Shown: positions 24,988-34,145 of the stretch, one piece after another | Numbering within the stretch: position 1 is the stretch's first letter | How the letters are laid out: each line of letters begins with the position of its first letter | Assembly: GCA_900545705.1 (NCBI GenBank) | Contig: URAK01000004.1 | Coordinates: 62,001-126,000, forward strand | Direction of reading: 5' to 3' | Length of the DNA stretch: 64,000 nucleotides | Source of the DNA: an uncultured Opitutales bacterium | GTDB lineage: Bacteria > Verrucomicrobiota > Verrucomicrobiia > Opitutales > Intestinicryptomonadaceae | Notes under the pieces: model-generated | Told to the model about the DNA's origin: nothing | Databases searched by the model: none | Seen by the model: only the letters and a program-made list of their open reading frames with translations | Position numbers and translations under genes: made by a program

Positions 24988-26015
24988 ACGGCGAAAAAAC
25001 AAAGCGCGCCCTTTCAAAAGTTGCCTCCAAAAAGAACTTGAGCGGTGCGGAGAGTGCGGAAGTGTTCGGAGAGATAATGTCCGGAGAGGTTGACGGGGCA
25101 ATTATGGCGGCTTTCCTGACTGCCCTTAAAATGAAGGGCGAGACGGTTGACGAGGTAGTTGGGGCGGCGTCCGCAATGAGGGCGCGGGCGACGTTTATAA
25201 ACGCAGGCTCCGCTGCGCCGATAGACACGTGCGGGACGGGGGGAGACGGAATGAATACGTTCAACATATCGACGACTTCCGCCTTTATAGCGGCCGGTGC
25301 CGGAGTCCCCGTCGCGAAGCATGGGAACAGGGCCGCAACGAGCAAATGCGGCTCAGGAGACGTTCTTGGCGAGCTTGGATTCAATCTCGACGTACATGCG
25401 TCGGTGATGGAGCACTGCCTGCAAGAGGAGGGAATCGCGTTTTTGTTCGCGCCAAAGATGCACCCTGCAATGCGCTTTGCGGCACCCGTCAGAAAGGCTC
25501 TCGGATTTAGGACGATATTCAATCTTCTCGGGCCGCTTGTGAATCCCGCTGGGGCAACCGGGCAGGTAGTTGGGGTTTTCGAGGCCGGGTACACGGAGTT
25601 TGTCGCCGAATGTTTGAACAGAATGGGGGTGCGCCGCGCGTTTGTAGTCCACGCGGCAGACGGCATGGACGAAATATCCGTATGCACGCCAACCCGGGTG
25701 AGCGAATTGCGGGACTGCTCCATAAAGACGAGCGAATTTAATCCGCGAAAGTATTTCCCGGATGGCGCAAATTTTTCGGACTTGAAAGGCGGCGACGCGA
25801 AAGTAAACGCGCAGATACTATTGGACGTGCTTTCGGGAAAATTGCGCAACGGCGCGCGCGATATATGCCTTTTAAACTCCGCTGCTGCAATAGTTGTAGG
25901 TGGAAAAACCGACGATTTCGGCGCGGCGCTTGAGATGGCGCGCGACTCTCTCGATTCGGGAGCGGCTTTGAAAAAACTTAAAACGCTTGTGGAATTTTCG
26001 AGGCAAAACGTATGA
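24984..26015 (+). CDS. trpD: Anthranilate phosphoribosyltransferase
   Basis: TrpD transfers phosphoribose from PRPP to anthranilate. The 343-residue length is normal. The PRPP loop DTCGTGGDG is at 81-89, followed by NISTTSA and KHGNRAATSKCGSGD (112-126). The N-terminal helical domain is complete and not fused to TrpG, unlike the enterobacterial TrpGD. The start overlaps the trpG stop by four bases, and the stop overlaps trpC likewise, so translation is coupled. Confidence 0.97.
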   Translation: MNGEKTKRALSKVASKKNLSGAESAEVFGEIMSGEVDGAIMAAFLTALKMKGETVDEVVGAASAMRARATFINAGSAAPIDTCGTGGDGMNTFNISTTSAFIAAGAGVPVAKHGNRAATSKCGSGDVLGELGFNLDVHASVMEHCLQEEGIAFLFAPKMHPAMRFAAPVRKALGFRTIFNLLGPLVNPAGATGQVVGVFEAGYTEFVAECLNRMGVRRAFVVHAADGMDEISVCTPTRVSELRDCSIKTSEFNPRKYFPDGANFSDLKGGDAKVNAQILLDVLSGKLRNGARDICLLNSAAAIVVGGKTDDFGAALEMARDSLDSGAALKKLKTLVEFSRQNV

Positions 26016-26809
26016 AGACCGACTCAATACTCGACAAAATTTGCGCCCTCAAATCGGAGGAGCTTGAATGCGAAAAGAGAACTATAGGCTTTGGCGAGCT
26101 GTATTCAATGGCGATGGATTCCCCCGCGCGCGCCCCGTTCGCCGCGGCTTTAAAAAGGAGCTCAGACGGAACGCCGGCGGTGATTGCGGAGCTTAAAAAA
26201 GCGTCGCCGTCGGCTGGGCTAATCCGCGCGGACTTTCGGCCGGGAGAGCTTGCAAAGTCGCTCGCGGGAGCGGGGGCGGCGGCTCTTTCCGTACTCACGG
26301 AGAAAAATTTTTTTATGGGGTCGGCGGAAAATCTTAAAATAGCCGCAGATTCCGTTTCGATACCGATTCTCCGAAAGGACTTCATTTTCGACAAATACCA
26401 GATATGCCAGGCGAAGGTCTGGGGAGCCTCGGCGGTTCTGCTGATCGCGGCTATGCTATCGCGCGCGGAGTTTGAGGAGCTGTTCGGTTTTGCGGAATCG
26501 CTCGGGCTCGACGCCCTGTGCGAGGCTCACACCGAAGGCGAGATTTCAATGCTCGCTTCTGCGGGCGCAAAAATCATAGGCGTAAACTGCCGCAATCTAA
26601 AAAACTTTGAGACGGATTTTGAAAGGGTCGGAACTTTGATAAAACTTGTTCCGCAGGAATGCGTAAAAGTCTCTGAAAGCGCAATAGGCTCTCGCGAGAC
26701 CCTTCTAAAAGCCGGCGAATACGGCGCCGACGCCGCGCTGATAGGCTCGGAATTGATGCGCGCTTCTTCTCCCGCGGACAGGCTTTTACAACTTCTCGGA
26801 AAAAAATAA
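26012..26809 (+). CDS. trpC: Indole-3-glycerol phosphate synthase
   Basis: This 265-residue TIM-barrel enzyme closes the pyrrole ring, turning carboxyphenylamino-deoxyribulose phosphate into indole-3-glycerol phosphate. Conserved blocks include IAELKKASPSAGLI (58-71), with a catalytic Lys, then PILRKDFIFDKYQI and GVNCRNLKNFETD, and SESAIGS near the phosphate site. It is not fused to TrpF, unlike in E. coli. It overlaps trpD by four bases and precedes trpF by 1 bp. Confidence 0.97.
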   Translation: MKTDSILDKICALKSEELECEKRTIGFGELYSMAMDSPARAPFAAALKRSSDGTPAVIAELKKASPSAGLIRADFRPGELAKSLAGAGAAALSVLTEKNFFMGSAENLKIAADSVSIPILRKDFIFDKYQICQAKVWGASAVLLIAAMLSRAEFEELFGFAESLGLDALCEAHTEGEISMLASAGAKIIGVNCRNLKNFETDFERVGTLIKLVPQECVKVSESAIGSRETLLKAGEYGADAALIGSELMRASSPADRLLQLLGKK

Positions 26810-26810
26810 A

Positions 26811-27437
26811 ATGTCGCCCAAAATAAAAATATGCGGAGTTTGCGACCCGCTCGAAGCGCGCCGGATAGAGGAGCTAGGGGCGGATTACGTCGGACTGATT
26901 TTTTACAGTCGCAGCCCGCGCTTCGTCGATATCGGCAAAGCTAAAAAAATAGCGGACGCAATGTCGGGGAAGGCAAATAGGGTCGGGGTTTTCGTATCGG
27001 AAAGCCCGGATTTTATAAAAACTGCCGTTGCTGAATGCGGGTTAGCTGCAATCCAGCTCCATGGGGGGCAGGCGGCGGAATTCGCTGAAGAAATAGCAAA
27101 GACGGGCTGCGAGATTTGGCGAGCCGTGTGGCTTGACTCCGAAGCCGCGCTTGCCGAGGCGGAGGCTTTCCCGTGCGCGGCGCTCATTGCTGACTCGCGC
27201 TCAAAGGTTGCGGTTGGAGGTACCGGCGAACTTTCAGACTGGGATCTGGCAAAAAAACTGGCATTAAAAAGGCGGCTCATTCTCGCCGGGGGAATTTCTC
27301 CGGAAAATGCGGAGGCTGCAATCCGAGCCGTTCAGCCGTGGGCGGTCGATTCAAATAGCGCAGTTGAGATTTCCCCTGGAAAAAAAGATTTGAAAAAAGT
27401 GCAAATTTTAATCGAAAAAATAAGAAACGTAATATGA
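26811..27437 (+). CDS. trpF: Phosphoribosylanthranilate isomerase
   Basis: This 208-residue TIM-barrel enzyme performs the Amadori rearrangement between TrpD and TrpC. The catalytic Cys is C8 in KICGVCD, and the general-acid Asp is D128 in LIADSRS. GLIFYSRSPRFV and the phosphate-binding LAGGISPENA segments match the family. It is a standalone gene placed between trpC and trpB, with a 4-bp overlap into trpB. Confidence 0.96.
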   Translation: MSPKIKICGVCDPLEARRIEELGADYVGLIFYSRSPRFVDIGKAKKIADAMSGKANRVGVFVSESPDFIKTAVAECGLAAIQLHGGQAAEFAEEIAKTGCEIWRAVWLDSEAALAEAEAFPCAALIADSRSKVAVGGTGELSDWDLAKKLALKRRLILAGGISPENAEAAIRAVQPWAVDSNSAVEISPGKKDLKKVQILIEKIRNVI

Positions 27438-28630
27438 ATATGAAAACGCAAGGCAAGGGAAGATATGGAATTTACGGCGGGCAGTATGTCGCCGAAACAC
27501 TAATGCCTGCCCTAAAAGAATTGGAGAGGGTATATAAAGAGGCTATAAACGACCCATCTTTTTGGAGCGAATATAACGCGATAATGCGGGACTATGTCGG
27601 CAGGCCGACACCGCTTTACTTTGCGCGGAGGCTGAGCGAATATTGCGGGGGGGCACGCATATACTTAAAGCGCGAAGATCTTAACCACACCGGCGCGCAC
27701 AAGGTAAACAATACTGTTGGCCAGATTCTTCTTGCGCGCAGAATGGGCAAGCGCAGGCTCATTGCCGAGACCGGGGCCGGAATGCACGGAGTCGCAACAG
27801 CAACGATAGCCGCACTATTCGGAATGCAATGCGACGTATTCATGGGCGCGGAGGATGTCCGCAGGCAGGCGCAGAACGCAGCGAGAATGAAAATGCTGGG
27901 GGCCAATTTGATTTCGGTTGAGCTCAAGCACGGAACGGCGACACTAAAGGACGCCATGAACGAGGCGCTGCGCAACTGGGTGGCGACTGTCGAAGACACT
28001 TTTTATGTTATAGGAACGGCAGCCGGCCCGCACCCGTATCCCGAGATGGTAAAAACTTTCCAGTCGATAATCGGGAGAGAATCGCGCGCTCAGATACTCG
28101 AGAAGTGCGGCAGGCTTCCGACGCAAGTCGTGGCATGCGTGGGCGGCGGCAGCAACGCGATAGGCATATTTTCGGGATTTATGGACGACGAAAGCGTGGA
28201 GCTATACGGGGCGGAGGCCGCGGGCGACGGAATCGAAACCGGGCGCCATTCGGCGAGCCTGAACGGCGGGAGCGTAGGAATCCTCCACGGCAACAAAACC
28301 TATCTCTTGCAGGACGAAAACGGACAGATACTCGACACATACTCAGTTTCCGCAGGGCTCGACTATCCCGGGGTCGGCCCCGAACACGCGTATTTGAGGG
28401 ACACGGGCAGGGCGAAATACGTACCGATAGACGACTCGCAGGCGGTGGACGCCTTTATGAAATTGTCGAGGTTGGAGGGCATTATACCTGCGCTCGAATC
28501 GTCACACGCGGTTGCGCTTGCAATGCAAAACGCAAAGAAAATGTCTAAAGACGACATAATAATAGTGTCGCTTTCCGGGCGCGGAGACAAGGATATGGAT
28601 TCGGTAATGAAATTCTTAAACAGGGCGTAA
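27434..28630 (+). CDS. trpB: Tryptophan synthase beta subunit
   Basis: This PLP enzyme condenses indole and serine to tryptophan in the alpha2-beta2 complex. It has 398 residues of the TrpB1 type. The PLP lysine is K90 in LNHTGAHKVNN. The phosphate-binding loop CVGGGSNAIG and the E-rich catalytic region AETGAGMHG are intact. The start is ATG 27434, overlapping the trpF stop; a second in-frame ATG two codons later is also possible. It is followed by trpA after 2 bp. Confidence 0.98.
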   Translation: MNMKTQGKGRYGIYGGQYVAETLMPALKELERVYKEAINDPSFWSEYNAIMRDYVGRPTPLYFARRLSEYCGGARIYLKREDLNHTGAHKVNNTVGQILLARRMGKRRLIAETGAGMHGVATATIAALFGMQCDVFMGAEDVRRQAQNAARMKMLGANLISVELKHGTATLKDAMNEALRNWVATVEDTFYVIGTAAGPHPYPEMVKTFQSIIGRESRAQILEKCGRLPTQVVACVGGGSNAIGIFSGFMDDESVELYGAEAAGDGIETGRHSASLNGGSVGILHGNKTYLLQDENGQILDTYSVSAGLDYPGVGPEHAYLRDTGRAKYVPIDDSQAVDAFMKLSRLEGIIPALESSHAVALAMQNAKKMSKDDIIIVSLSGRGDKDMDSVMKFLNRA

Positions 28631-28632
28631 AA

Positions 28633-29445
28633 ATGAAAAGCATCAAAGAAGTTTTAAAAAATAATTCGGAAAGCGGCCGCGCGACGCTCGTGACATTCAT
28701 CAGCTGCGGAGATCCCGAAATATCGTTTACCGAAAAATTGGTGAAGGCGGCCTGCAAAGGAGGCGCCGACATTATAGAGCTGGGTGTTCCGTTCTCCGAC
28801 CCGATGGCGGACGGAGCAACAATTCAGGCGGCAAGCCAGAGGGCGCTGGCAGCAGGTACAACTCTCCAAAAGGTTTTGGATATGGCAGGGCGCCTGCGCA
28901 AAGACGGCGTTGAAAATCCGTTTGTCCTATTCTCATACTACAATCCGATTTTCAAGCTGGGGCTTGAAAAAACGGCGGAACTCTCGAAAAAAAACGGGAT
29001 AAACGCGTGGCTTGTCGTGGACGTTCCGCTCGAAGAGTCCGGCGAGATATCTGGGGTTTTAAAAGAGTACGGCATAGGGCTGATTCCGCTCGCCGCGCCT
29101 ACTTCCGGATTGGATAGGGTACGGGCGATTTCCGAAAGCGGCACAGACTTCCTATACTATGTGACAGTTGCGGGAGTGACTGGCGCGAGAAACGCCCTTC
29201 CGGAATCCTTCTCGAAAAGGCTTGCTGACGTGCGCAAGGCTTCTGTGCTTCCGGTCGCGGCGGGATTTGGCATATCGAATCCGAATATGGCGCATTTGGC
29301 GGCCGAATCCGCAGACGCGGTTGTCGTAGGGAGCAAGCTTGTTGACCTTACTTTTGAGGAGTTCTTGGACAACGGCGAAAGCGCCGCGCTGAAAGCGGCG
29401 GAAAATTTTGTAGCGTCGCTCGCGGCGGCTATGAAGAGGTCTTAA
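28633..29445 (+). CDS. trpA: Tryptophan synthase alpha subunit
   Basis: This 270-residue TIM-barrel subunit cleaves indole-3-glycerol phosphate and channels indole to TrpB. The catalytic E49 and D60 (E. coli numbering falls on the same positions) are present in IIELGVPFSDPMADG. The phosphate-binding GFGISNP region is conserved. It is the last gene of the trp operon. A repeated GC-rich hairpin-bearing element lies just beyond the stop. Confidence 0.98.
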   Translation: MKSIKEVLKNNSESGRATLVTFISCGDPEISFTEKLVKAACKGGADIIELGVPFSDPMADGATIQAASQRALAAGTTLQKVLDMAGRLRKDGVENPFVLFSYYNPIFKLGLEKTAELSKKNGINAWLVVDVPLEESGEISGVLKEYGIGLIPLAAPTSGLDRVRAISESGTDFLYYVTVAGVTGARNALPESFSKRLADVRKASVLPVAAGFGISNPNMAHLAAESADAVVVGSKLVDLTFEEFLDNGESAALKAAENFVASLAAAMKRS

Positions 29446-29848
29446 AATTGCGTCGGGGATGCGGAGCCGCCCGCCGCGCTCCCCGCGGAAATTTTGCTGT
29501 CCAAAACTGCACGAGTTCTCACTTATGAAGTGCGGACTCGCCCGCCGCGCTCCCCGCGGAAATTTTGCTGTCTGGAAATTTTTTTCAGATTTTTTTGCCG
29601 CGCGTCTTAAAGCCCTATAAAATATGGACTCAAAATCTTTCCGTTGGCCGGTCTTTGCGTAGTTTTTTAATAACATTTCCGCGCCCCATGTAGAAAATAG
29701 TTTAATTAAGCTATAAAACGGTTATGAAAATTAACCGCGCTTCAATCGGTCTTTTGCGCCGCGCAATCCTTAGCGATAGGCAAAGGCGCCCAAAGGTCGA
29801 TTTTTTTTGCATTTTTGGGATATTTGGATAAAGTTGCGAAAATTTTTT
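29446..29848. other. Intergenic region after trpA with a duplicated element
   Basis: There is no gene between trpA and the acyltransferase. It contains the 42-bp direct repeat pair listed separately, T-rich runs after the second copy, and unremarkable sequence to 29848. Where transcription of the trp operon ends is not certain, but the repeated stems are the best candidates. Confidence 0.6.
29460..29572. repeat. Direct repeat pair, 42 bp with 71-bp period
   Basis: Copies lie at 29460-29501 and 29531-29572 with two mismatches; the last 34 bases are identical. Each copy holds a small GC stem (CCGC-GCTCCCC-GCGG) followed by AAATTTTGCTGTC. The 29 bases between the copies are unrelated. It may be a duplicated terminator or the edge of a dispersed repeat family. 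Confidence 0.8.
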
Positions 29849-31273
29849 ATGAAATATTTTCTTTCGATATTGGGGTGGCTGTTTGCAAACGCTCCAGAGT
29901 GCGTAATGGAGGGATTGTGCAAAACGGTCGGTTGGTTGATATGTTATTTCCCCAATCCGCGCACGAGGGTAGCGTTCTCGAATGTCTACCACTGTTTCCC
30001 AAAAATGTCGCGCAGGGATAGAACGAAAATTGTGTACGAATCCTGCGCGAGAATGGTAGAAATGGCACTTTTTGTAGTGGCAAGCCCCCACATGCCAGTA
30101 CAAAGGCTCGCAAATCGCGTAAAAATAAGCGACACTGTAAGAAGCGAGCTGCAAAAGCTTTCGGATAATCCATTGCCGCTTGTTTTGATGATTCCGCACT
30201 TTGCAATGATGGAAACAATAACAATGTTTCCGTTGCTTGTAAAAAACGTAAAAATCCCGAAAACAGGAGTCTTTTACAGGCCGTTTAATTCTGCCGGAAT
30301 GGAGGAATGGATAAAAAAAAGCAGGCAGAGATTCGGAATAGAAATGCTCTCGCGCCGCGACGGCATTCTCGACGCCGTAAAAATCCTTAAAAACAACGGT
30401 TGCGTGGCGGTGCTTTTCGACCAAAACGCTGGAGGAGCAGGGTGCGAGTCGCTGTTTTTCGACAGATTGTGCTACACGTCGGAACTCGCCGGGATTTTAA
30501 CCGAAAAGACAGGCGCGCGCTGCGCAGTTTTTTACGCCAAGCGCACAGGGTTTTGGCGCTCCGAGGTCTGCGGCGAAATGTTGGAGGCCTCGAGCATTGA
30601 AGAAGTCACTTACTCTGGAAATGTGTGGCTCGAAGAAAAATTAAAGCAAAGCCAGACTGCCCGCTGCGATTGGCTTTGGCTGCATAGGCGATGGAGGATA
30701 CATCCCAACCAGCGCACGTCTTTGCATCTGCGCGGTGGCAAGAGCATTTTGGGCTATACTATGGAACGCATGGGGCTTAAAGAGCTCCCTCGCAAAAACT
30801 CAATATACCTCACCCTCCCGAACTCTTTTGAAGACGCCGCTTCCATTGCCCCCGTTTTGAAGGCGCTCAGAAATTCCCGCCCAGATTCAAAAATAGGCGT
30901 TCTTTGCGGGAAAAAATGCGCTGCGGCCTTGTCCGGAGAGGAGGCTTGCGCCGACGAAATAATAGTTCTGCCCAAGCGCGCCTTTGGAATATTGCCGAGA
31001 TTTAAGACGTTTAGGGAGCTGTTTTACCGCTATCCGGACATAAATCTCGTATTGGAAGACTCTCTTGCGGCCGATTTTGAGGCGTTTGCAATGGGCGCTT
31101 TCCAGCGCAATGCGATAAAAACTTTTAGAAGGCGCTTTTTTATGACGGGCGTATGCAATCTTTCAGACGGCGGTGCAGGGAGCGGCTCTTTGGCGTCTAA
31201 ATGCCTTCAAATGCTAAAATATTTCGGAATGAAAACTGAATCTTGCCAACAACCCCCAACTTCAACCAAATAA
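29849..31273 (+). CDS. Lipid A acyltransferase (LpxL/HtrB-like) with a C-terminal half-GT9 segment
   Basis: This 474-residue inner-membrane protein has a typical LABLAT acyltransferase domain at about 1-300, expected to add a secondary acyl chain to lipid A. An N-terminal anchor helix, the HX4E catalytic pair (H117, E122 in IPHFAMME) and WLWLHRRW (275-282) are visible. Residues 318-474 resemble the N-terminal lobe of family 9 (heptosyl-type) glycosyltransferases: IYLTLPNSFEDAASIAPVLK, then ALRNSRPDSKIGVLCG. The nucleotide-sugar lobe is missing. The ATG at 29849 is chosen over a TTG at 29807. The meaning of the extra segment is unknown. Confidence 0.8.
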   Translation: MKYFLSILGWLFANAPECVMEGLCKTVGWLICYFPNPRTRVAFSNVYHCFPKMSRRDRTKIVYESCARMVEMALFVVASPHMPVQRLANRVKISDTVRSELQKLSDNPLPLVLMIPHFAMMETITMFPLLVKNVKIPKTGVFYRPFNSAGMEEWIKKSRQRFGIEMLSRRDGILDAVKILKNNGCVAVLFDQNAGGAGCESLFFDRLCYTSELAGILTEKTGARCAVFYAKRTGFWRSEVCGEMLEASSIEEVTYSGNVWLEEKLKQSQTARCDWLWLHRRWRIHPNQRTSLHLRGGKSILGYTMERMGLKELPRKNSIYLTLPNSFEDAASIAPVLKALRNSRPDSKIGVLCGKKCAAALSGEEACADEIIVLPKRAFGILPRFKTFRELFYRYPDINLVLEDSLAADFEAFAMGAFQRNAIKTFRRRFFMTGVCNLSDGGAGSGSLASKCLQMLKYFGMKTESCQQPPTSTK

Positions 31274-31278
31274 AAATT

Positions 31279-32466
31279 ATGACAAACATAGGAACGGTAT
31301 TTAAGAAAAATTCTACAAAGGCGATGCTGCTCGGGAGCGGAGAGCTCGGCCGCGAAGTCGCGATAGAATTAAAGCGACTCGGACTCGAAGTAATAGCTGT
31401 GGACAAATATGCGAATGCGCCCGCCATGCAGATTGCTGACAGGTCGCATGTGATATCTATGCTCGACGCGGACGCTCTCGAAAAAATAATTTTGGAGGAA
31501 AATCCCGCATACATAATACCGGAAGTTGAAGCGATTGCCACAAACAAGCTGGTGGAACTTGAGTCGCGCGGGTTTAACGTGATACCCACGGCGCGTGCGG
31601 TTAACTTCACTATGAACCGCAAGGGAATCAGAACCCTTGCTGCCGAAACCCTCGGAATGAAAACTTCCCCGTACGCTTTTGCGAAAGATAAAGGGGAATT
31701 TATAGAAGCCGTTAAGAAAATCGGCATACCGTGCGTCGTGAAGCCGATAATGAGCTCGTCCGGCCATGGACAAAGCACGATAAAAGACGAAAGCCAGATA
31801 GACGCCGCTTGGGAATGCTCGCAGACGGGCGGCCGTGCGGGTGGCGGGGAAGTTATTGTAGAGGGGTTTGTCGACTTTGACTATGAGATAACGCTTCTGA
31901 CAGTGCGTCATTCCGGCGGAACTTCATTCTGCGCGCCGATAGGGCACGAGCAGATTTCGGGCGATTACCGCAGGAGCTGGCAGCCCCACCCGATGTCTGA
32001 GGAGGCTCTCGAAAAGGCCAAGGAGTACGCGAAGAAAATTACCGACGCGCTTGGCGGTTATGGAATTTTCGGGGTTGAAATGTTCATAAAGGGCGACGAA
32101 GTGCTGTTTTCGGAAGTTTCCCCGCGCCCGCACGACACTGGCATGGTGACGATGATTTCCCAAAACCTGTCGGAATTTGCACTGCATGCGCGGGCGATAC
32201 TTGGGATACCGATTGCAAACATTGAGCTATACGGGCCGTCGGCGAGCAGGGCTGTCGTCGTAGAGGGCGACACCCAGATGCTCGAATACTGCGGGCTCGA
32301 CAAAGTTTTAAACAGGCCAAACACCGACATGCGTATTTTTTCAAAGCCTTGCGTGACGGGAGGGCACAGGAGAATGGCAGTGCTTCTCGCGCGCGGCGAA
32401 AGCATTGAAGAAGCCGACAAGACGACGGCGGATATGCTCGCAGATTTTGAGATAAAAACTTTTTAG
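31279..32466 (+). CDS. purT: Formate-dependent phosphoribosylglycinamide formyltransferase
   Basis: This ATP-grasp enzyme uses formate and ATP to formylate GAR in purine synthesis. It has 395 residues, with an N-terminal pre-ATP-grasp domain (AMLLGSGELGREVAIELKRL), the P-loop-like SSSGHGQS near residue 160, and the metal-binding EVSPRPHDTGMVT. It substitutes for the folate-dependent PurN and indicates that formate is available inside the cell. It starts 5 bp after the acyltransferase stop and ends at a good terminator. Confidence 0.96.
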   Translation: MTNIGTVFKKNSTKAMLLGSGELGREVAIELKRLGLEVIAVDKYANAPAMQIADRSHVISMLDADALEKIILEENPAYIIPEVEAIATNKLVELESRGFNVIPTARAVNFTMNRKGIRTLAAETLGMKTSPYAFAKDKGEFIEAVKKIGIPCVVKPIMSSSGHGQSTIKDESQIDAAWECSQTGGRAGGGEVIVEGFVDFDYEITLLTVRHSGGTSFCAPIGHEQISGDYRRSWQPHPMSEEALEKAKEYAKKITDALGGYGIFGVEMFIKGDEVLFSEVSPRPHDTGMVTMISQNLSEFALHARAILGIPIANIELYGPSASRAVVVEGDTQMLEYCGLDKVLNRPNTDMRIFSKPCVTGGHRRMAVLLARGESIEEADKTTADMLADFEIKTF

Positions 32467-32530
32467 CATAAGCGAAATTTCCGACAAAGCGGGCTCGGCG
32501 AAAATTGCCGTACGCCGAAAAAATTTAAAA

Positions 32531-32559
32531 GCGTCCGAAATTTTTCGGACGCTTTTTTT
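32531..32559 (+). terminator. Intrinsic terminator after purT
   Basis: GCGTCCGAAA and TTTCGGACGC form a ten-pair stem with a loop of two or so bases, followed by seven T residues. It ends transcription from purT before the convergent ftsZ end. Confidence 0.92.
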
Positions 32560-32723
32560 CGGATTGGCTTGAAATAATTTTTTTCTACTGCCTTTAATGT
32601 TCCCACGGTGCGCTTTATCTTTGATAAAATCTGCGTAAATTAGTGAAGTCGCGCACTTGTTTTATGCGGTATGCCCGCGTTGTTTTTAATCTGGTGCCAA
32701 AAGTGCAACAGTATTTTACTGAA

Positions 32724-34145
32724 TCAAAGGTTTATTTTTATGTTTCTTCGCATAAAAGTTGGGACGTCGAGATCCTCGCCTTTGCGGATATTTACGGGAG
32801 TATCCTCAAAAAATCCGCGCTGTTCCGACATTTCCATAAACTTAAATTCGGACTGTTCAATCTTCGGTTCGCGCTCCTTTGGCTCTGGCTTGCGGCGTCC
32901 AAAACCGAAAAATCCGCGGGATTTCTTCGGTTTGTTTTCATGGTGAATTTCCGCGGGTTGAGCAGGCTTGGCGTGGGCGTATTGCACATCTGCATGATTG
33001 TCTTCCGGGAGGGGCTCGGCGGGAATGGGCGCGCCGGGCCGATTTTCGTCCGAGGATCCATGAGCCTGGCATGAGCCTTCCTCAAGCGGATTAATTTTTG
33101 AGCGCCGATCTTCGCCCGCAGGCGCCGGAGCCGAAGCTGAATTTAAAGCAACGGAAATTTGTTTCACGGGCGCTTCGGACTTTTTAGGGAGGGCTCTTGA
33201 AGCGTCATATAGGCCCATCGCGCATATTTTTACGCCTCCGTTCATCGACTTGTCTATTATCGCCCCAAAGCATATCCGCTCGCTTACGCCAAAAGTTCCA
33301 GCCACGTTCTCGAGCAGAGCCTGCATTTTATTCATCTCAAAATCTTCGCCGCATACAAGTGAAACCATAAGGCTTTCCGCGCAAGACGCCGAATTGCCAA
33401 ATTCTATTAGCGGAGATGCTGCAAGTTCGGATAGTGCTTTTTCAGAGGCGTTGGCGCCGCTTCCGCTGCCTATGCCGAAAAACGTATGCTCGCCCTTTTT
33501 AAAGAAAACTTTTTTGAAAGATGGAAGGTCGATATTCACGATGCCGCGTTTTGCAAGCATTGCGCAAATCTCCTTCACAGCCGAGGCGACATGGGTGTTT
33601 GCGGTTTCAAAAGCCGCTTTTATCGGAAGGTTAGAGCGGGCGAGAATTATGTCGTTCGGGAGGGTTGCCGCCGCGTCGCATACAGTGCGCATATACCTTA
33701 CCGACCTCTCTGCGAGGGAAGATTTATCGCTGCCTTCGACCGATAGCGGCATTAGAGAGAACGATACGACAAGCTTTGCGCCGCTCTCTGCGGCAAGCTT
33801 GCATAAAATAGGCGTCACAACGCTTCCCGTTCCGCCGCCAAGCCCTGCTACAAATATAAAAACCTCCGCACCCGACGCAACAGCCTTTAAAAGTCCGAGG
33901 TCCGCTATTGCAGCTTCCTTTGCGACTGCCGCGTCCGAGCCGGAACCCGCGCCGGCTGTCACCGATTTACCTATGCACACGGCGTTTTCGATAAGACAGT
34001 CTGCGAGAGACAGCTCGTCGGTGTCAATGGCGGCGAGATCGGCGAATTCACATCCCGTGGACGCGAGAAGCCCAACGATTTTGACTCCTGCGTTTCCGAC
34101 CCCGACAACGCGTATCCTAATTTTTTGTCTCAATTCGTCTGGCAT
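32724..34145 (-). CDS. ftsZ: Cell division protein FtsZ, with a divergent T7 loop
   Basis: This tubulin-like GTPase forms the Z ring. It has 473 residues: a GTPase domain at about 1-310, a Pro/Glu-rich linker and a C-terminal peptide DLDVPTFMRRNIKINL that fits the FtsA/ZipA-binding tail. The nucleotide signature GLGGGTGS is at 101-108. The T7 loop reads NIDLPSFKKV (204-213), where E. coli has N-x-D-x-x-D; the second Asp is Ser209 here, so GTP hydrolysis chemistry may be altered. The start overlaps the ftsA stop (TGATG). Last gene of the dcw cluster. Confidence 0.93.
   Translation of the reverse strand: MPDELRQKIRIRVVGVGNAGVKIVGLLASTGCEFADLAAIDTDELSLADCLIENAVCIGKSVTAGAGSGSDAAVAKEAAIADLGLLKAVASGAEVFIFVAGLGGGTGSVVTPILCKLAAESGAKLVVSFSLMPLSVEGSDKSSLAERSVRYMRTVCDAAATLPNDIILARSNLPIKAAFETANTHVASAVKEICAMLAKRGIVNIDLPSFKKVFFKKGEHTFFGIGSGSGANASEKALSELAASPLIEFGNSASCAESLMVSLVCGEDFEMNKMQALLENVAGTFGVSERICFGAIIDKSMNGGVKICAMGLYDASRALPKKSEAPVKQISVALNSASAPAPAGEDRRSKINPLEEGSCQAHGSSDENRPGAPIPAEPLPEDNHADVQYAHAKPAQPAEIHHENKPKKSRGFFGFGRRKPEPKEREPKIEQSEFKFMEMSEQRGFFEDTPVNIRKGEDLDVPTFMRRNIKINL

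Noticed and set aside
24866..25849. A 327-codon minus-strand open frame opposite trpG-trpD
   Set aside because: It lies antisense to two intact, motif-bearing genes; the composition is typical of a reverse-frame artefact.
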